DNA of 64,000 nt, taken from NCBI RefSeq assembly GCF_003807585.1, contig NZ_RMBX01000015.1, positions 124,001 to 188,000 of the forward strand, in the 5' to 3' direction. The stretch comes from Chitinophaga barathri (GTDB taxonomy: Bacteria; Bacteroidota; Bacteroidia; Chitinophagales; Chitinophagaceae). Below the pieces are notes generated by a model. It saw only the letters and a list, made by a program, of their open reading frames with translations. It had not been told where the DNA came from and did not search any database. Of this stretch, positions 32,404 through 40,561 are shown piece by piece. The translations under genes were made by a program, and so were the position numbers. The stretch's first letter is position 1. Each line of letters begins with the position of its first letter.

Positions 32404-32463
32404 TTTGTTCCTCGGAAAGCCCGCTGTGGTTCACACAGGGAGTTCGTGGGAAAACGGTAAAGA

Positions 32464-32718
32464 TTAATTCTTGATTTCCTCAAAGTCGATGTAATCGCCT
32501 TTTTTGTCCTGCCTGATCGGCTCAGCGGGGCGGGGCGGGGCCTGTTGCTGCTGGCCCTGCTGCTGTTGCTGTTGTTCGAATTGCTGGCGCATGGCGTCCT
32601 GCATGTCGCGCACCTGGCGGCGGACTTGTTTGGTGCCCCGGTAAACCGGGATGAAGAAGTCGAATACCAGTTTATATAAGAGCCATCCTAAAAAGATGTA
32701 GAATAGAAGCTTTAACAT
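32464..32718 (-). CDS. DUF4834 family small membrane protein
   Basis: 84 residues: one N-terminal membrane segment (about 2-24), a basic helix, a Gln-rich tract (FEQQQQQQGQQQQ) and an acidic end GDYIDFEEIKN that is typical of the Bacteroidota DUF4834 family. Function unknown. Confidence 0.8.
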   Translation of the reverse strand: MLKLLFYIFLGWLLYKLVFDFFIPVYRGTKQVRRQVRDMQDAMRQQFEQQQQQQGQQQQAPPRPAEPIRQDKKGDYIDFEEIKN

Positions 32719-32783
32719 AATGTCACAAAGATAGCGGTATCTCCATTTTTACGGTCCATTTTAAGGTTTTTTTAACGAACGCG

Positions 32784-33137
32784 CTAAAACTTGCCGATCA
32801 TGGAGGCTACTTCGAGGGACACCTGTTTGTTGTATTCCCAGGTGAGCTTACGGTAGTTTACGGCATCTATGATAGTGCCGATAAAGCAGAAACCGCAGGT
32901 GAAAAGGAACAGCAGTCCCATCAGGATCTGGTCCATCAGGAAGCGGTGTATCCCGTTTACCAGCACGAAGCCCAGGAGGCAGGTGAGCAGGATGGTTTGC
33001 GGGTCTTTGCGGCGGCCCTGGTAGAGATAGAGGAATTTTTTCCGGGCTTCCGGGTCGAACTTCTTGGTAAGTTCTTCCAGCCAGATCAGCTCCTCGTGAT
33101 CGATGCCGGGCAACATGGCGAAATAGAAGTCATTCAT
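32784..33137 (-). CDS. TM2 domain-containing membrane protein
   Basis: 117 residues with a soluble N-terminus and a TM2 domain (about 48-110: LLTCLLGFVLVNGIHRFLMDQ, then GLLFLFTCGFCFIGTIIDAV). Its start overlaps the end of the DUF2752 gene by eight bases, and the two families are regularly neighbours in Bacteroidota. Function unknown. Confidence 0.88.
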   Translation of the reverse strand: MNDFYFAMLPGIDHEELIWLEELTKKFDPEARKKFLYLYQGRRKDPQTILLTCLLGFVLVNGIHRFLMDQILMGLLFLFTCGFCFIGTIIDAVNYRKLTWEYNKQVSLEVASMIGKF

Positions 33138-33414
33138 ATCTGAAAGTATAATATTGGTCTTTGGATAATTTGCCGATGCGCCATAGCAGCATCAGTAATA
33201 CGGGCGCCCCGAGTTTGTGATTTTCCCAGCTTTCCAGCCATTGCCCGTGAAAAAGGTGGGAAATGGAGCGGCCGAGTCCGCATCCGGGGCAGCTGCCGAG
33301 GCCGGCGAGCTTTGACAGGCAGAAGCTGGGCAGGCCGGCGTGCGGGTCGAGGAACGCGAGGAGGATAAGCCCCAGCGTCCAGGCCACCAGTTCGATATTG
33401 ATACGGGAAATCAT
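33130..33414 (-). CDS. DUF2752 family membrane protein
   Basis: 94 residues with two to three hydrophobic segments and the family signature GSCPGCGLGRSISHL (CPGCG). Overlaps the TM2 gene by eight bases, suggesting translational coupling. Function unknown. Confidence 0.88.
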   Translation of the reverse strand: MISRINIELVAWTLGLILLAFLDPHAGLPSFCLSKLAGLGSCPGCGLGRSISHLFHGQWLESWENHKLGAPVLLMLLWRIGKLSKDQYYTFRYE

Positions 33415-33535
33415 ATCTATCTCAAATTAAGATAATCCCGGCGGCTATCCAATTATAATAAATGATAATGTGTGCTGGCCGGGGTTCCGTGGGGTTATAT
33501 TTAGAAGAAATTGTTCTTGGAATGAAAATAAATGC

Positions 33536-33543
33536 TAATTTTG
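33536..33543 (+). promoter_or_regulatory. -7 box of the rimP-nusA-infB operon
   Basis: A perfect TAATTTTG, with TTG at 33511-33513 at about the -33 distance. The rimP start is at 33600. Confidence 0.5.
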
Positions 33544-33564
33544 TAAAGGTAAAATGATTCAAAT

Positions 33565-33588
33565 GAAGGGGACGCGAGAGTCCCCTTC
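33565..33588 (+). promoter_or_regulatory. Leader hairpin upstream of rimP, possible attenuator
   Basis: GAAGGGGAC (33565-33573) pairs perfectly with GTCCCCTTC (33580-33588), loop GCGAGA, followed by TTCTATTT. It sits between the -7 box and the rimP ATG 12 bases later, so it is in the 5' leader. Confidence 0.6.
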
Positions 33589-33599
33589 TTCTATTTCAT

Positions 33600-34064
33600 A
33601 TGGCAAACGAACAAGTGATAACGCGCATCAGGGAAATGCTGGAAGCGTTGCTGGCGGACAAACCAGAGTATTTTTTAGTAGAGATCAGGATTAAGCCCAC
33701 CAATAATGTAAAGGTGTTTGTGGATGCTGACAATGGTGCCTCGATAGACAAACTGGTGTCCCTGAACCGCCAACTATACCCCCAGCTGGAAACCTCCGGG
33801 TTATTTCCGGACAATGATTTTTCCCTGGAAGTATCCTCCCCCGGGCTGGATGAACCGCTGAAAACTCCACGACAATTCGTGAAAAACACCGGCCGCAAGG
33901 TAGAAGTGACCCTGCTGGACGGGGCCATCAAGGAAGGTAAGCTCCTGAGCTTCACCGATGAGGCGTTGACGCTGGAAGAGACGGTAGGCAAGAAAAAAGA
34001 GATTTTTATAACAAACATCAATTTATCCGAAATAAAGCACACAAAGGTGTGTATCGTGTTTTAA
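33600..34064 (+). CDS. rimP: Ribosome maturation factor RimP
   Basis: 154 residues with the two RimP domains: an N-terminal alpha/beta part with VFVDADNGASIDKLVSLNRQ and DFSLEVSSPGLDEPL, and a C-terminal SH3-like barrel. It is needed for 30S subunit maturation. It is the first gene of the conserved rimP-nusA-infB operon, with nusA 15 bases downstream. Confidence 0.95.
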   Translation: MANEQVITRIREMLEALLADKPEYFLVEIRIKPTNNVKVFVDADNGASIDKLVSLNRQLYPQLETSGLFPDNDFSLEVSSPGLDEPLKTPRQFVKNTGRKVEVTLLDGAIKEGKLLSFTDEALTLEETVGKKKEIFITNINLSEIKHTKVCIVF

Positions 34065-34079
34065 AAACTATAACAGAAC

Positions 34080-35327
34080 ATGGCTAGTATTAACCTGATT
34101 GAGTCATTCACCGAATTTAAGGAGGCGGAAAACATTGACCGCCCCACGCTGATGAAGGTGTTGGAAGATGTGTTCAAGACGCTGCTGCGTAAGAAATATG
34201 GCTCAGATGAGAACTTTGACGTGATTGTAAATACCGAGAAAGGTGACCTGGAGATACTCCGCCGCCGTACCATCGTGGACGATGGCACCGTGGAAGATGA
34301 CAATGCCCAGATCGCCTATTCCCAAGCTATATTGGTGGAGCCTGACTACCAGGTGGGTGAAGACCTCTACGAAGAAGTGGAGATCATGGATTTCGGCCGC
34401 CGCGCCATCCTCGCAGCAAAACAAACGCTGACCGCGCGCATCGGGGACCTGAAGAAAAATATCCTGGTTAAGAAATACGCCGACCGTGTAGGCGAGATCG
34501 TAACAGGCGAAGTATACCAGGTGTGGAAAAAGGAAGTTTTATTATTGGATGATGAAGGGAATGAGTTAATATTGCCTAAATCCGAACAAATACCGACAGA
34601 TTACTTTAAAAAGGGTGAAAACGTACGGGCGGTGGTAAAGAAAGTGGAGCTGAAGAACAATTCCCCGTTGATCATCCTTTCCAGAACACATCCCTCCTTC
34701 CTGGCTAAACTCCTCGAAATAGAGGTGCCGGAGATCTTCGACGGGCTGATCGTGATCAAAAAGATCGTGCGTGAGCCGGGCGAAAGAGCCAAAGTAGCCG
34801 TGGAATCCTATGATGACCGGATAGACCCCGTAGGTGCCTGCGTGGGTATGAAAGGTAGCCGCATTCACGGCATCGTTCGTGAGCTCCGGAACGAAAACAT
34901 CGATATTATCAACTATACCGCCAACATTCAGCTGCTTATCCAGCGCGCGCTTACGCCCGCAAGGATCAGCCGGATGGACGTGGATACTGAAAATAAATAC
35001 GCATCCGTTTACCTGAAACCTGACCAGGTATCACTGGCGATCGGTAAAAAGGGCGTAAACATTAAACTTGCCTGCGAACTCACCGGAATGGAAATTGATG
35101 TATTCCGCGATGAGGAACAGGAACAAACTGAATTCGACATCGATCTGGAAGAATTTGCAGACGAAATCGAAGCCTGGGTGATAGACGAACTGAAAAGAAT
35201 CGGTTGCGATACCGCCCGCAGTGTGCTTGACCTGACTCCGGAAGAACTTGTACGCCGTTCAGACCTCGAAGAGGAAACCGTACATGAGGTGAGAAGGATC
35301 TTGCAGGAAGAATTTGAAAAAGAATAA
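34080..35327 (+). CDS. nusA: Transcription termination/antitermination factor NusA
   Basis: 415 residues: N-terminal RNA polymerase-binding domain (about 1-130), S1 domain (about 135-200), two KH domains (KH1 with GACVGMKGSRIHGIVREL, KH2 with VSLAIGKKGVNIKLACELTG) and a short C-terminal helix-hairpin-like tail. It modulates pausing and termination. It is the middle gene of the rimP-nusA-infB operon. Confidence 0.97.
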   Translation: MASINLIESFTEFKEAENIDRPTLMKVLEDVFKTLLRKKYGSDENFDVIVNTEKGDLEILRRRTIVDDGTVEDDNAQIAYSQAILVEPDYQVGEDLYEEVEIMDFGRRAILAAKQTLTARIGDLKKNILVKKYADRVGEIVTGEVYQVWKKEVLLLDDEGNELILPKSEQIPTDYFKKGENVRAVVKKVELKNNSPLIILSRTHPSFLAKLLEIEVPEIFDGLIVIKKIVREPGERAKVAVESYDDRIDPVGACVGMKGSRIHGIVRELRNENIDIINYTANIQLLIQRALTPARISRMDVDTENKYASVYLKPDQVSLAIGKKGVNIKLACELTGMEIDVFRDEEQEQTEFDIDLEEFADEIEAWVIDELKRIGCDTARSVLDLTPEELVRRSDLEEETVHEVRRILQEEFEKE

Positions 35328-35339
35328 AGCCGGCCGCTA

Positions 35340-35366
35340 CTACCTTCCCATGGGGTAGGCTTTTTT
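35340..35366 (+). terminator. Weak terminator-like hairpin between nusA and infB
   Basis: CTACC and GGTAG-like sequence form a short stem followed by six T (35361-35366). It could reduce but probably does not stop read-through into infB. Confidence 0.35.
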
Positions 35367-35455
35367 GATTGCAGAGATATTTGAGTTATTGTTAAATGTT
35401 AAAAGAATTACTCCGCCGGTTGGTGGGGATTAAACGGGAAGGACGAGAATACGAT

Positions 35456-38400
35456 ATGCCTGAAGTAACAAACAACACACCGCGATTGCTGGCTGCGGCC
35501 AAGGAATTCAACATTGGAAAGGATACGCTCGTCGAATTCCTCGCCAATAAGGGCTTCGATATGGACGGATTCGGGTCTCCCAACGCCAAACTCACAGCCC
35601 AGATGTACAATTCCCTCCAGCAAGAGTTCCAGCAGGACAAGGCAAACAAGCGCAAAAGCGACCAGATTGCCCTGCCTAAAGGAACGGTGTTAGACGCAGC
35701 GAAAAAGAAGGAGAAGGAAGAAGCGGAACTGGCGGCAAAGAAAAAGGAAGAGGCGGAAGCTGCAACCAAAAAGAAAGAAGAGGCCCAGCCCAAAGCAGAG
35801 CCTCAGCCTGAACCGGAAGCTCCCAAACCTGCTCCTGCTCCCAAACCGGAAGTAAAAGCGGAAAAACCAGAGCCCAAGCCTGAACCTCAGCCGGAACCCA
35901 AACCGGTAGCGGAAGTGAAACCAGAGCCCAAACCTGAGCCTAAAGCGGAACCCAAACCGGAACCCGCTCCCGAGCCACAGGCCAAAGCCCCGGAAGCGCC
36001 CGCCCCTGCCCCGCAGCAGGAAGAAGCTCCCAAAGCGGAAGCGCCCCGCGTAGCCGGTCCCAAGATCATGGGCACCATAGACCTGGACGCGCTTAATGCT
36101 GCCAACCGCAGCAAAAAGCCCGCAGCTAAAAAGGAACAACCGGAAGAAAAAGCCGCTCCCGCTCCCCGGCAGGATGCGCCCGCTCCGGAACCTACAGAAG
36201 CGCCCGCTACTCCCGCCCCCAAAGCGGAAGTAAAGGAAGAGCCGAAAAAAGAAGAGCCTAAGGAGGTGAAAGCTGAAAAGCCCGCCCCTGCTCCCAAAGC
36301 GGAAGAAAAACCCGCTGAAGCAACGCCTCCCCCCGCAAAGGAGCCCAAAGCTCCTGAGGTGGTGAAACCCGCTGCAACCAAGGAAGCACCAGCACCCGCT
36401 GCTCCCGCTCCCCAGGCCGCGCCGGAAGCTGCCGATAGCAACGACCCCGCCGTTATTGAGAACATACAGGCTACCAGGCTTTCCGGCCCGAAAGTGATCG
36501 GAAAGATCGAACTGCCGGTTGCCCAGGAACGCAGGGACAACAAGAATTTCAACAAAGACGAAAAACGTAAGCGCAAGCGCATCGTTATAGAAAAGAAACC
36601 CGAGCCCATTAAACCGGGCGAATTCGCCAAAGAAGGCGGCCAGGGCGGTCCCGGAAACAGGGACAACCGAGGCCCCGGAGGCGGTGGCGGACAGCACCAG
36701 GGCGGCAATCGCGGCCCGGGCGGTGGCGGTGGTCATCACCAGGGTGGTAACCGTGGCCCGGGTGGCGGCGGTCAGCACCAGGGCGGTAATCGCGGCCCAG
36801 GCGGTGGCCAGGGTGGAAACCGCGGTCCGGGCGGTGGCGGAGGCCATCACCAGGGCGGCAACAGGCCCGCAGGGGCTCCAGGCGGCGGTCCGAGCCGTCC
36901 GCATCAGCGCAGGGACCAGCGTCCCGGCCAGGGCGGAGGCGGATACGGGCAAGGCGCACCACGCAGACCTGATGATAAGGAGATCGATAAAAACGAGATC
37001 CAGAACAAGATCAAAGAAACTATGGCCAAACTGGGAGGCAACTCCCGTGGCAAAAATACCAAAGCCAGCCGCCGCCGCGACAAACGGCACGAAATGGCCG
37101 AACGCCGCGAAGCACAAAGCGGAGCAGATGGCAACAAACTCCAGGTAACGGAATTCGTTTCCGTGAGCGAGCTGGCCAACCTGATGGACGTGAGCTTTGC
37201 GGAAGTGATCTCGAAATGTATGGGCCTCGGCATCATGGTATCCATCAACCAGCGCCTGGACGCAGAGGTGATAGAACTGGTAGCCGGCGAGTTCGGATAC
37301 GAGGTGGAATTCATTGGCATAGACGATGCAACGGAGGAAGATGAGGAAGAAATCGTGGACGATCCGGAAGACCTGACGCCCCGCGCCCCCATCGTTACCA
37401 TCATGGGCCACGTGGACCACGGTAAAACCTCCCTGCTTGACTACATCCGCAGTGCGAACGTAGTAGCCGGTGAAGCCGGTGGTATCACCCAGCACATCGG
37501 TGCATACCAGGTAACCACCGCCAGCGGCAAAAAACTGACCTTCCTCGATACCCCCGGTCACGAAGCGTTTACCGCGATGCGTGCCCGTGGTGCCAAGGTA
37601 GCGGACATTGCCGTGATCGTTGTAGCAGCGGATGACGCCATCATGCCCCAGACGCGTGAGGCCATCAGCCACTCACAGGCGGCAGGCCTCCCCATGGTGT
37701 TTGCCATAAACAAGATCGATAAAGACGGCGCCAATCCTGAGAAGATCAAGGAACAGCTGGCCGGCATGAACCTCCTGGTGGAAGACTGGGGCGGTAAATA
37801 CCAGAGCCAGGAGATCTCAGCGAAAAGCGGCCTGAATATAGACGTACTCCTCGAAAAGATCCTGCTGGAAGCGGAATTGCTGGAACTGAAAGCCAACCCT
37901 GACAGGGAAGCTATCGGTACCGTAATTGAAGCGACCCTGGATAAAGGCCGCGGCTACGTAACCACCGTACTGGTACAGAACGGTACACTCGAACAGGGTG
38001 ACACCATCGTATCTGGCGCTCACTTCGGTAAGATCAAAGCCATGTTCAACGAACGTGGCCAGAGAGTGGAAAAAGCCGGTCCTTCCGCACCCGTACAGCT
38101 GCTCGGCCTCAACGGGGCACCGCAGGCAGGTGAGAAATTCAGGATGTATGAAGATGAATCTGAAGCCAAAGACATCGCCAACCGCAGAGCCCAGATCGTT
38201 CGTGAACAAGGTATCCGTACCAAGAAACACATTACGCTGGATGAGATCGGCCGCCGTCTCGCACTCGGAAACTTCAAACAGTTGAACCTGATCATCAAGG
38301 GCGACGTGGACGGTTCCGTGGAAGCATTGAGCGATTCACTCCAGAAGCTCTCCACAGAAGAGATCGTAGTGAGCGTGGTGCTGAAAGGCGTGGGCCAGAT

Positions 38401-38884
38401 CACCGAATCCGACGTACTGCTCGCTACCGCATCAGACGCATTGATCATCGGCTTCCAGGTACGCCCGTCCATGAACGCGAGCCGCCTGGCGGAAAAAGAA
38501 AATATCGAGATCAGGACCTACTCCATCATCTACGATGCCATCGACGAGCTGAAAAGCGCGATGGAAGGGATGCTGGAACCCAAGATCGAGAAGAAGGTCA
38601 CCGCCAACGTGGAGATCCGCGAAACTTACAAGTTCGACAAGGCTACCGTGGCTGGCTGTTACGTGCTGGATGGCAAACTCTTCCGCAATTCGCGCATAAA
38701 CCTGGTTCGCGACGGTATCGTGGTGCACACAGGGGAGCTCCAGAGCCTGAAACGCTATAAAGATGACGTGAAAGAAGTCGTATCCGGTATGGAATGCGGT
38801 CTTTCCATCAAAAACTACAGCGACCTCAAGGTGGGAGACATCGTGGAAGGCTTCGAAGAGGTGGAAGTTAAAAGAACACTCTAA
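35456..38884 (+). CDS. infB: Translation initiation factor IF-2
   Basis: 1142 residues from the ATG at 35456 (MPEVTNNTPRLLAAAKEF); a start 20 codons upstream is possible but not family-like. The N-terminal IF2_N domain is followed by a very long Lys/Pro/Glu/Ala-rich linker (about 80-380) and a Gly-rich part with repeated GGNRGPGGG and HHQ (about 400-500). Then come the second IF2_N region and the GTPase: G1 GHVDHGKTS (about 651), DTPGHEAF and NKIDK, followed by domains II-IV. It delivers initiator tRNA to the ribosome. The linker is much longer than in most bacterial IF-2. Confidence 0.97.
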   Translation: MPEVTNNTPRLLAAAKEFNIGKDTLVEFLANKGFDMDGFGSPNAKLTAQMYNSLQQEFQQDKANKRKSDQIALPKGTVLDAAKKKEKEEAELAAKKKEEAEAATKKKEEAQPKAEPQPEPEAPKPAPAPKPEVKAEKPEPKPEPQPEPKPVAEVKPEPKPEPKAEPKPEPAPEPQAKAPEAPAPAPQQEEAPKAEAPRVAGPKIMGTIDLDALNAANRSKKPAAKKEQPEEKAAPAPRQDAPAPEPTEAPATPAPKAEVKEEPKKEEPKEVKAEKPAPAPKAEEKPAEATPPPAKEPKAPEVVKPAATKEAPAPAAPAPQAAPEAADSNDPAVIENIQATRLSGPKVIGKIELPVAQERRDNKNFNKDEKRKRKRIVIEKKPEPIKPGEFAKEGGQGGPGNRDNRGPGGGGGQHQGGNRGPGGGGGHHQGGNRGPGGGGQHQGGNRGPGGGQGGNRGPGGGGGHHQGGNRPAGAPGGGPSRPHQRRDQRPGQGGGGYGQGAPRRPDDKEIDKNEIQNKIKETMAKLGGNSRGKNTKASRRRDKRHEMAERREAQSGADGNKLQVTEFVSVSELANLMDVSFAEVISKCMGLGIMVSINQRLDAEVIELVAGEFGYEVEFIGIDDATEEDEEEIVDDPEDLTPRAPIVTIMGHVDHGKTSLLDYIRSANVVAGEAGGITQHIGAYQVTTASGKKLTFLDTPGHEAFTAMRARGAKVADIAVIVVAADDAIMPQTREAISHSQAAGLPMVFAINKIDKDGANPEKIKEQLAGMNLLVEDWGGKYQSQEISAKSGLNIDVLLEKILLEAELLELKANPDREAIGTVIEATLDKGRGYVTTVLVQNGTLEQGDTIVSGAHFGKIKAMFNERGQRVEKAGPSAPVQLLGLNGAPQAGEKFRMYEDESEAKDIANRRAQIVREQGIRTKKHITLDEIGRRLALGNFKQLNLIIKGDVDGSVEALSDSLQKLSTEEIVVSVVLKGVGQITESDVLLATASDALIIGFQVRPSMNASRLAEKENIEIRTYSIIYDAIDELKSAMEGMLEPKIEKKVTANVEIRETYKFDKATVAGCYVLDGKLFRNSRINLVRDGIVVHTGELQSLKRYKDDVKEVVSGMECGLSIKNYSDLKVGDIVEGFEEVEVKRTL

Positions 38885-38890
38885 AATCCA

Positions 38891-38921
38891 ATTGCGCAGG
38901 GCTGTGTAAGCCCCGCGCAAT
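38891..38921 (+). terminator. Hairpin after infB
   Basis: ATTGCGC and GCGCAAT, then GGGCT and AGCCC, form a stem with one mismatch, followed by a short T-run at 38930-38933. Confidence 0.55.
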
Positions 38922-38942
38922 CCCGAAATTTTTGTTAAATAG

Positions 38943-38971
38943 ATTAGCCGTCTTTGTGCGGCTAATTTTTT
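38943..38971 (+). terminator. Second terminator after infB
   Basis: TTAGCCG (38944-38950) pairs with CGGCTAA (38959-38965), followed by TTTTT. Confidence 0.7.
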
Positions 38972-39003
38972 ATTGGTTACTTTGAGATTACAGTAACGTT
39001 ACT

Positions 39004-40398
39004 ATGAAAAAATTTCTTATATCCTCCTTTGGCGCAATGCTCCTTTTACAAGGCGCTTTTGCACAGCAACAGAAAATGGTGGCCGACAAGATCGTGTCCA
39101 AAGTAGGTGAAAAAATTATCCTGAAATCGGATATTGAATCTGCCCTGGTAGACATGCAGCAGCAGGCCCTCGAAGGCCAGCAGCAGCTCCCCGCAAACGC
39201 TACCTGCCAGGCGATAGAACAGATCATCGCACAAAAGATACTCGTACTCCAGGCGGAACGTGACAGCTTGCCCATCAGCGAAGCGGATGTGGACGGCCGT
39301 ATCGAAAGCCAGATCCGCTGGGCGGAACAACGTTACGGCAGCCGTGAGAAAATGACCGAAGTGACCGGTTATACCATCTACCAGCTCCGTGAACGTTTCC
39401 GCGACGCCATCCGCGAAAGCATGCTGGCTAAAGCCATGCGCGATAAGATCGTAAACTCCGTGAAAGTAACGCCCACCGAAGTGAAGAACCACTTCGAAAA
39501 GATACCGAAAGACAGCCTGCCGTTCTACGAATCGGAGCTGGAGATCGGCCAGCTGGTAGTACTGCCCAAAGCGAGCTACGAAATGGATAAATATGCCATC
39601 GACAGGCTGAATGATTTTAAAAGCAAAGTGGAGAAAAAAGAAGGCGAGTTTTCCACCTACGCCAGCCTTTACTCTGAAGACCCCGCGGTGAAAGAGAACG
39701 GCGGCACATACGTACTGAACCGTAACGACAAAAACTGGGACCCCGCCTTTATGCAGGCCGCTTTCCGCCTGAAAGAAGGAGATATGTCCAGCCCCACTAA
39801 ATCCGCATTCGGCTACCACCTGATCAAAATGATCAAAAGGGCCGGTGACAACGTGACCGTTCAGCACATCCTCATCAAACCGAACGTACTGACCGCCGAT
39901 ATCAACAACGCGATCAATAAACTGGATACCATCCGGGCAAACATCATCTCCGGTAAAAGCACGTTCGGCGAAGCCGTTACCAAATACAGCGACGAGCCGA
40001 TGGCCAAGTTCAACGGCGGTATGCTGCAGAACCCGAACACGGGCAGCACTTACATCACCATCGACCAGCTGAACGACCCGTCCACTAAGGACATCGTGAT
40101 GCTGCTGGACAGCCTGAAACCCGGTGGCGTAACCAAACCCCTGATCTTTGATGATGAGCAGGGCCGCAGAGCCGTACGCCTGGTATACCTGAAAACCCGC
40201 ACCGAACCTCACCGCGAGAACCTGAAAGACGATTACTCCCGCATCCAGCAAAGGACGCTGCAGGAAAAACAGGTGACCGCGCTGAACAAATGGCTGCAGG
40301 ACAAGATCCCCACTTTCTATGTACACGTAGAACCTGAATACAGGCAGTGCGAGAATATATCGAAGTGGACCGCCACGAATGCCGTGGCCGCCAAGTGA
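39004..40398 (+). CDS. SurA-like periplasmic peptidyl-prolyl isomerase
   Basis: 464 residues with a signal peptide (MKKFLISSFGAMLLLQGAFA), a SurA N-terminal helical domain (about 22-165, KIVSKVGEKIILKSDIESAL) and two parvulin-type rotamase regions (about 170-280 and 285-395, VQHILIKPNVLTADINNA). It should chaperone outer-membrane proteins, such as SusC receptors, in the periplasm. It stands alone between terminators. Confidence 0.88.
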   Translation: MKKFLISSFGAMLLLQGAFAQQQKMVADKIVSKVGEKIILKSDIESALVDMQQQALEGQQQLPANATCQAIEQIIAQKILVLQAERDSLPISEADVDGRIESQIRWAEQRYGSREKMTEVTGYTIYQLRERFRDAIRESMLAKAMRDKIVNSVKVTPTEVKNHFEKIPKDSLPFYESELEIGQLVVLPKASYEMDKYAIDRLNDFKSKVEKKEGEFSTYASLYSEDPAVKENGGTYVLNRNDKNWDPAFMQAAFRLKEGDMSSPTKSAFGYHLIKMIKRAGDNVTVQHILIKPNVLTADINNAINKLDTIRANIISGKSTFGEAVTKYSDEPMAKFNGGMLQNPNTGSTYITIDQLNDPSTKDIVMLLDSLKPGGVTKPLIFDDEQGRRAVRLVYLKTRTEPHRENLKDDYSRIQQRTLQEKQVTALNKWLQDKIPTFYVHVEPEYRQCENISKWTATNAVAAK

Positions 40399-40424
40399 CG
40401 GCACAAATAGTTTGAAAGATATTG

Positions 40425-40460
40425 CATCCCGGGTCCGAAACAGGCCCGGGATGTTTATTT
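40425..40460 (+). terminator. Terminator of the surA-like gene
   Basis: CATCCCGGG (40425-40433) pairs with CCCGGGATG (40445-40453), followed by TTTATTTA. Confidence 0.8.
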
Positions 40461-40535
40461 ACAGGCATTTCCCTGCCTAAATCGTATCACTGTTAGCGGA
40501 ATGCTAAAGGCGAAGGTGGTTTGGATATTTAAGCG

Positions 40536-40543
40536 TAACTTTG
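40536..40543 (+). promoter_or_regulatory. -7 box of purF
   Basis: A perfect TAACTTTG lies 18 bases before the ATG at 40562. TTTG at 40520-40523 is too close for a standard -33 element. Confidence 0.45.
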
Positions 40544-40561
40544 CGACTTCAATTTTACAGC

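Noticed and set aside
36660..36900. Regular repeats that could suggest a CRISPR-like array
   Set aside because: They encode the Gly-rich linker of IF-2 in frame and have no unique spacers; no CRISPR array was seen anywhere in the window.
35690..37672. 660-codon minus-strand frame opposite infB
   Set aside because: Low-complexity antisense of the IF-2 linker; not a real gene.
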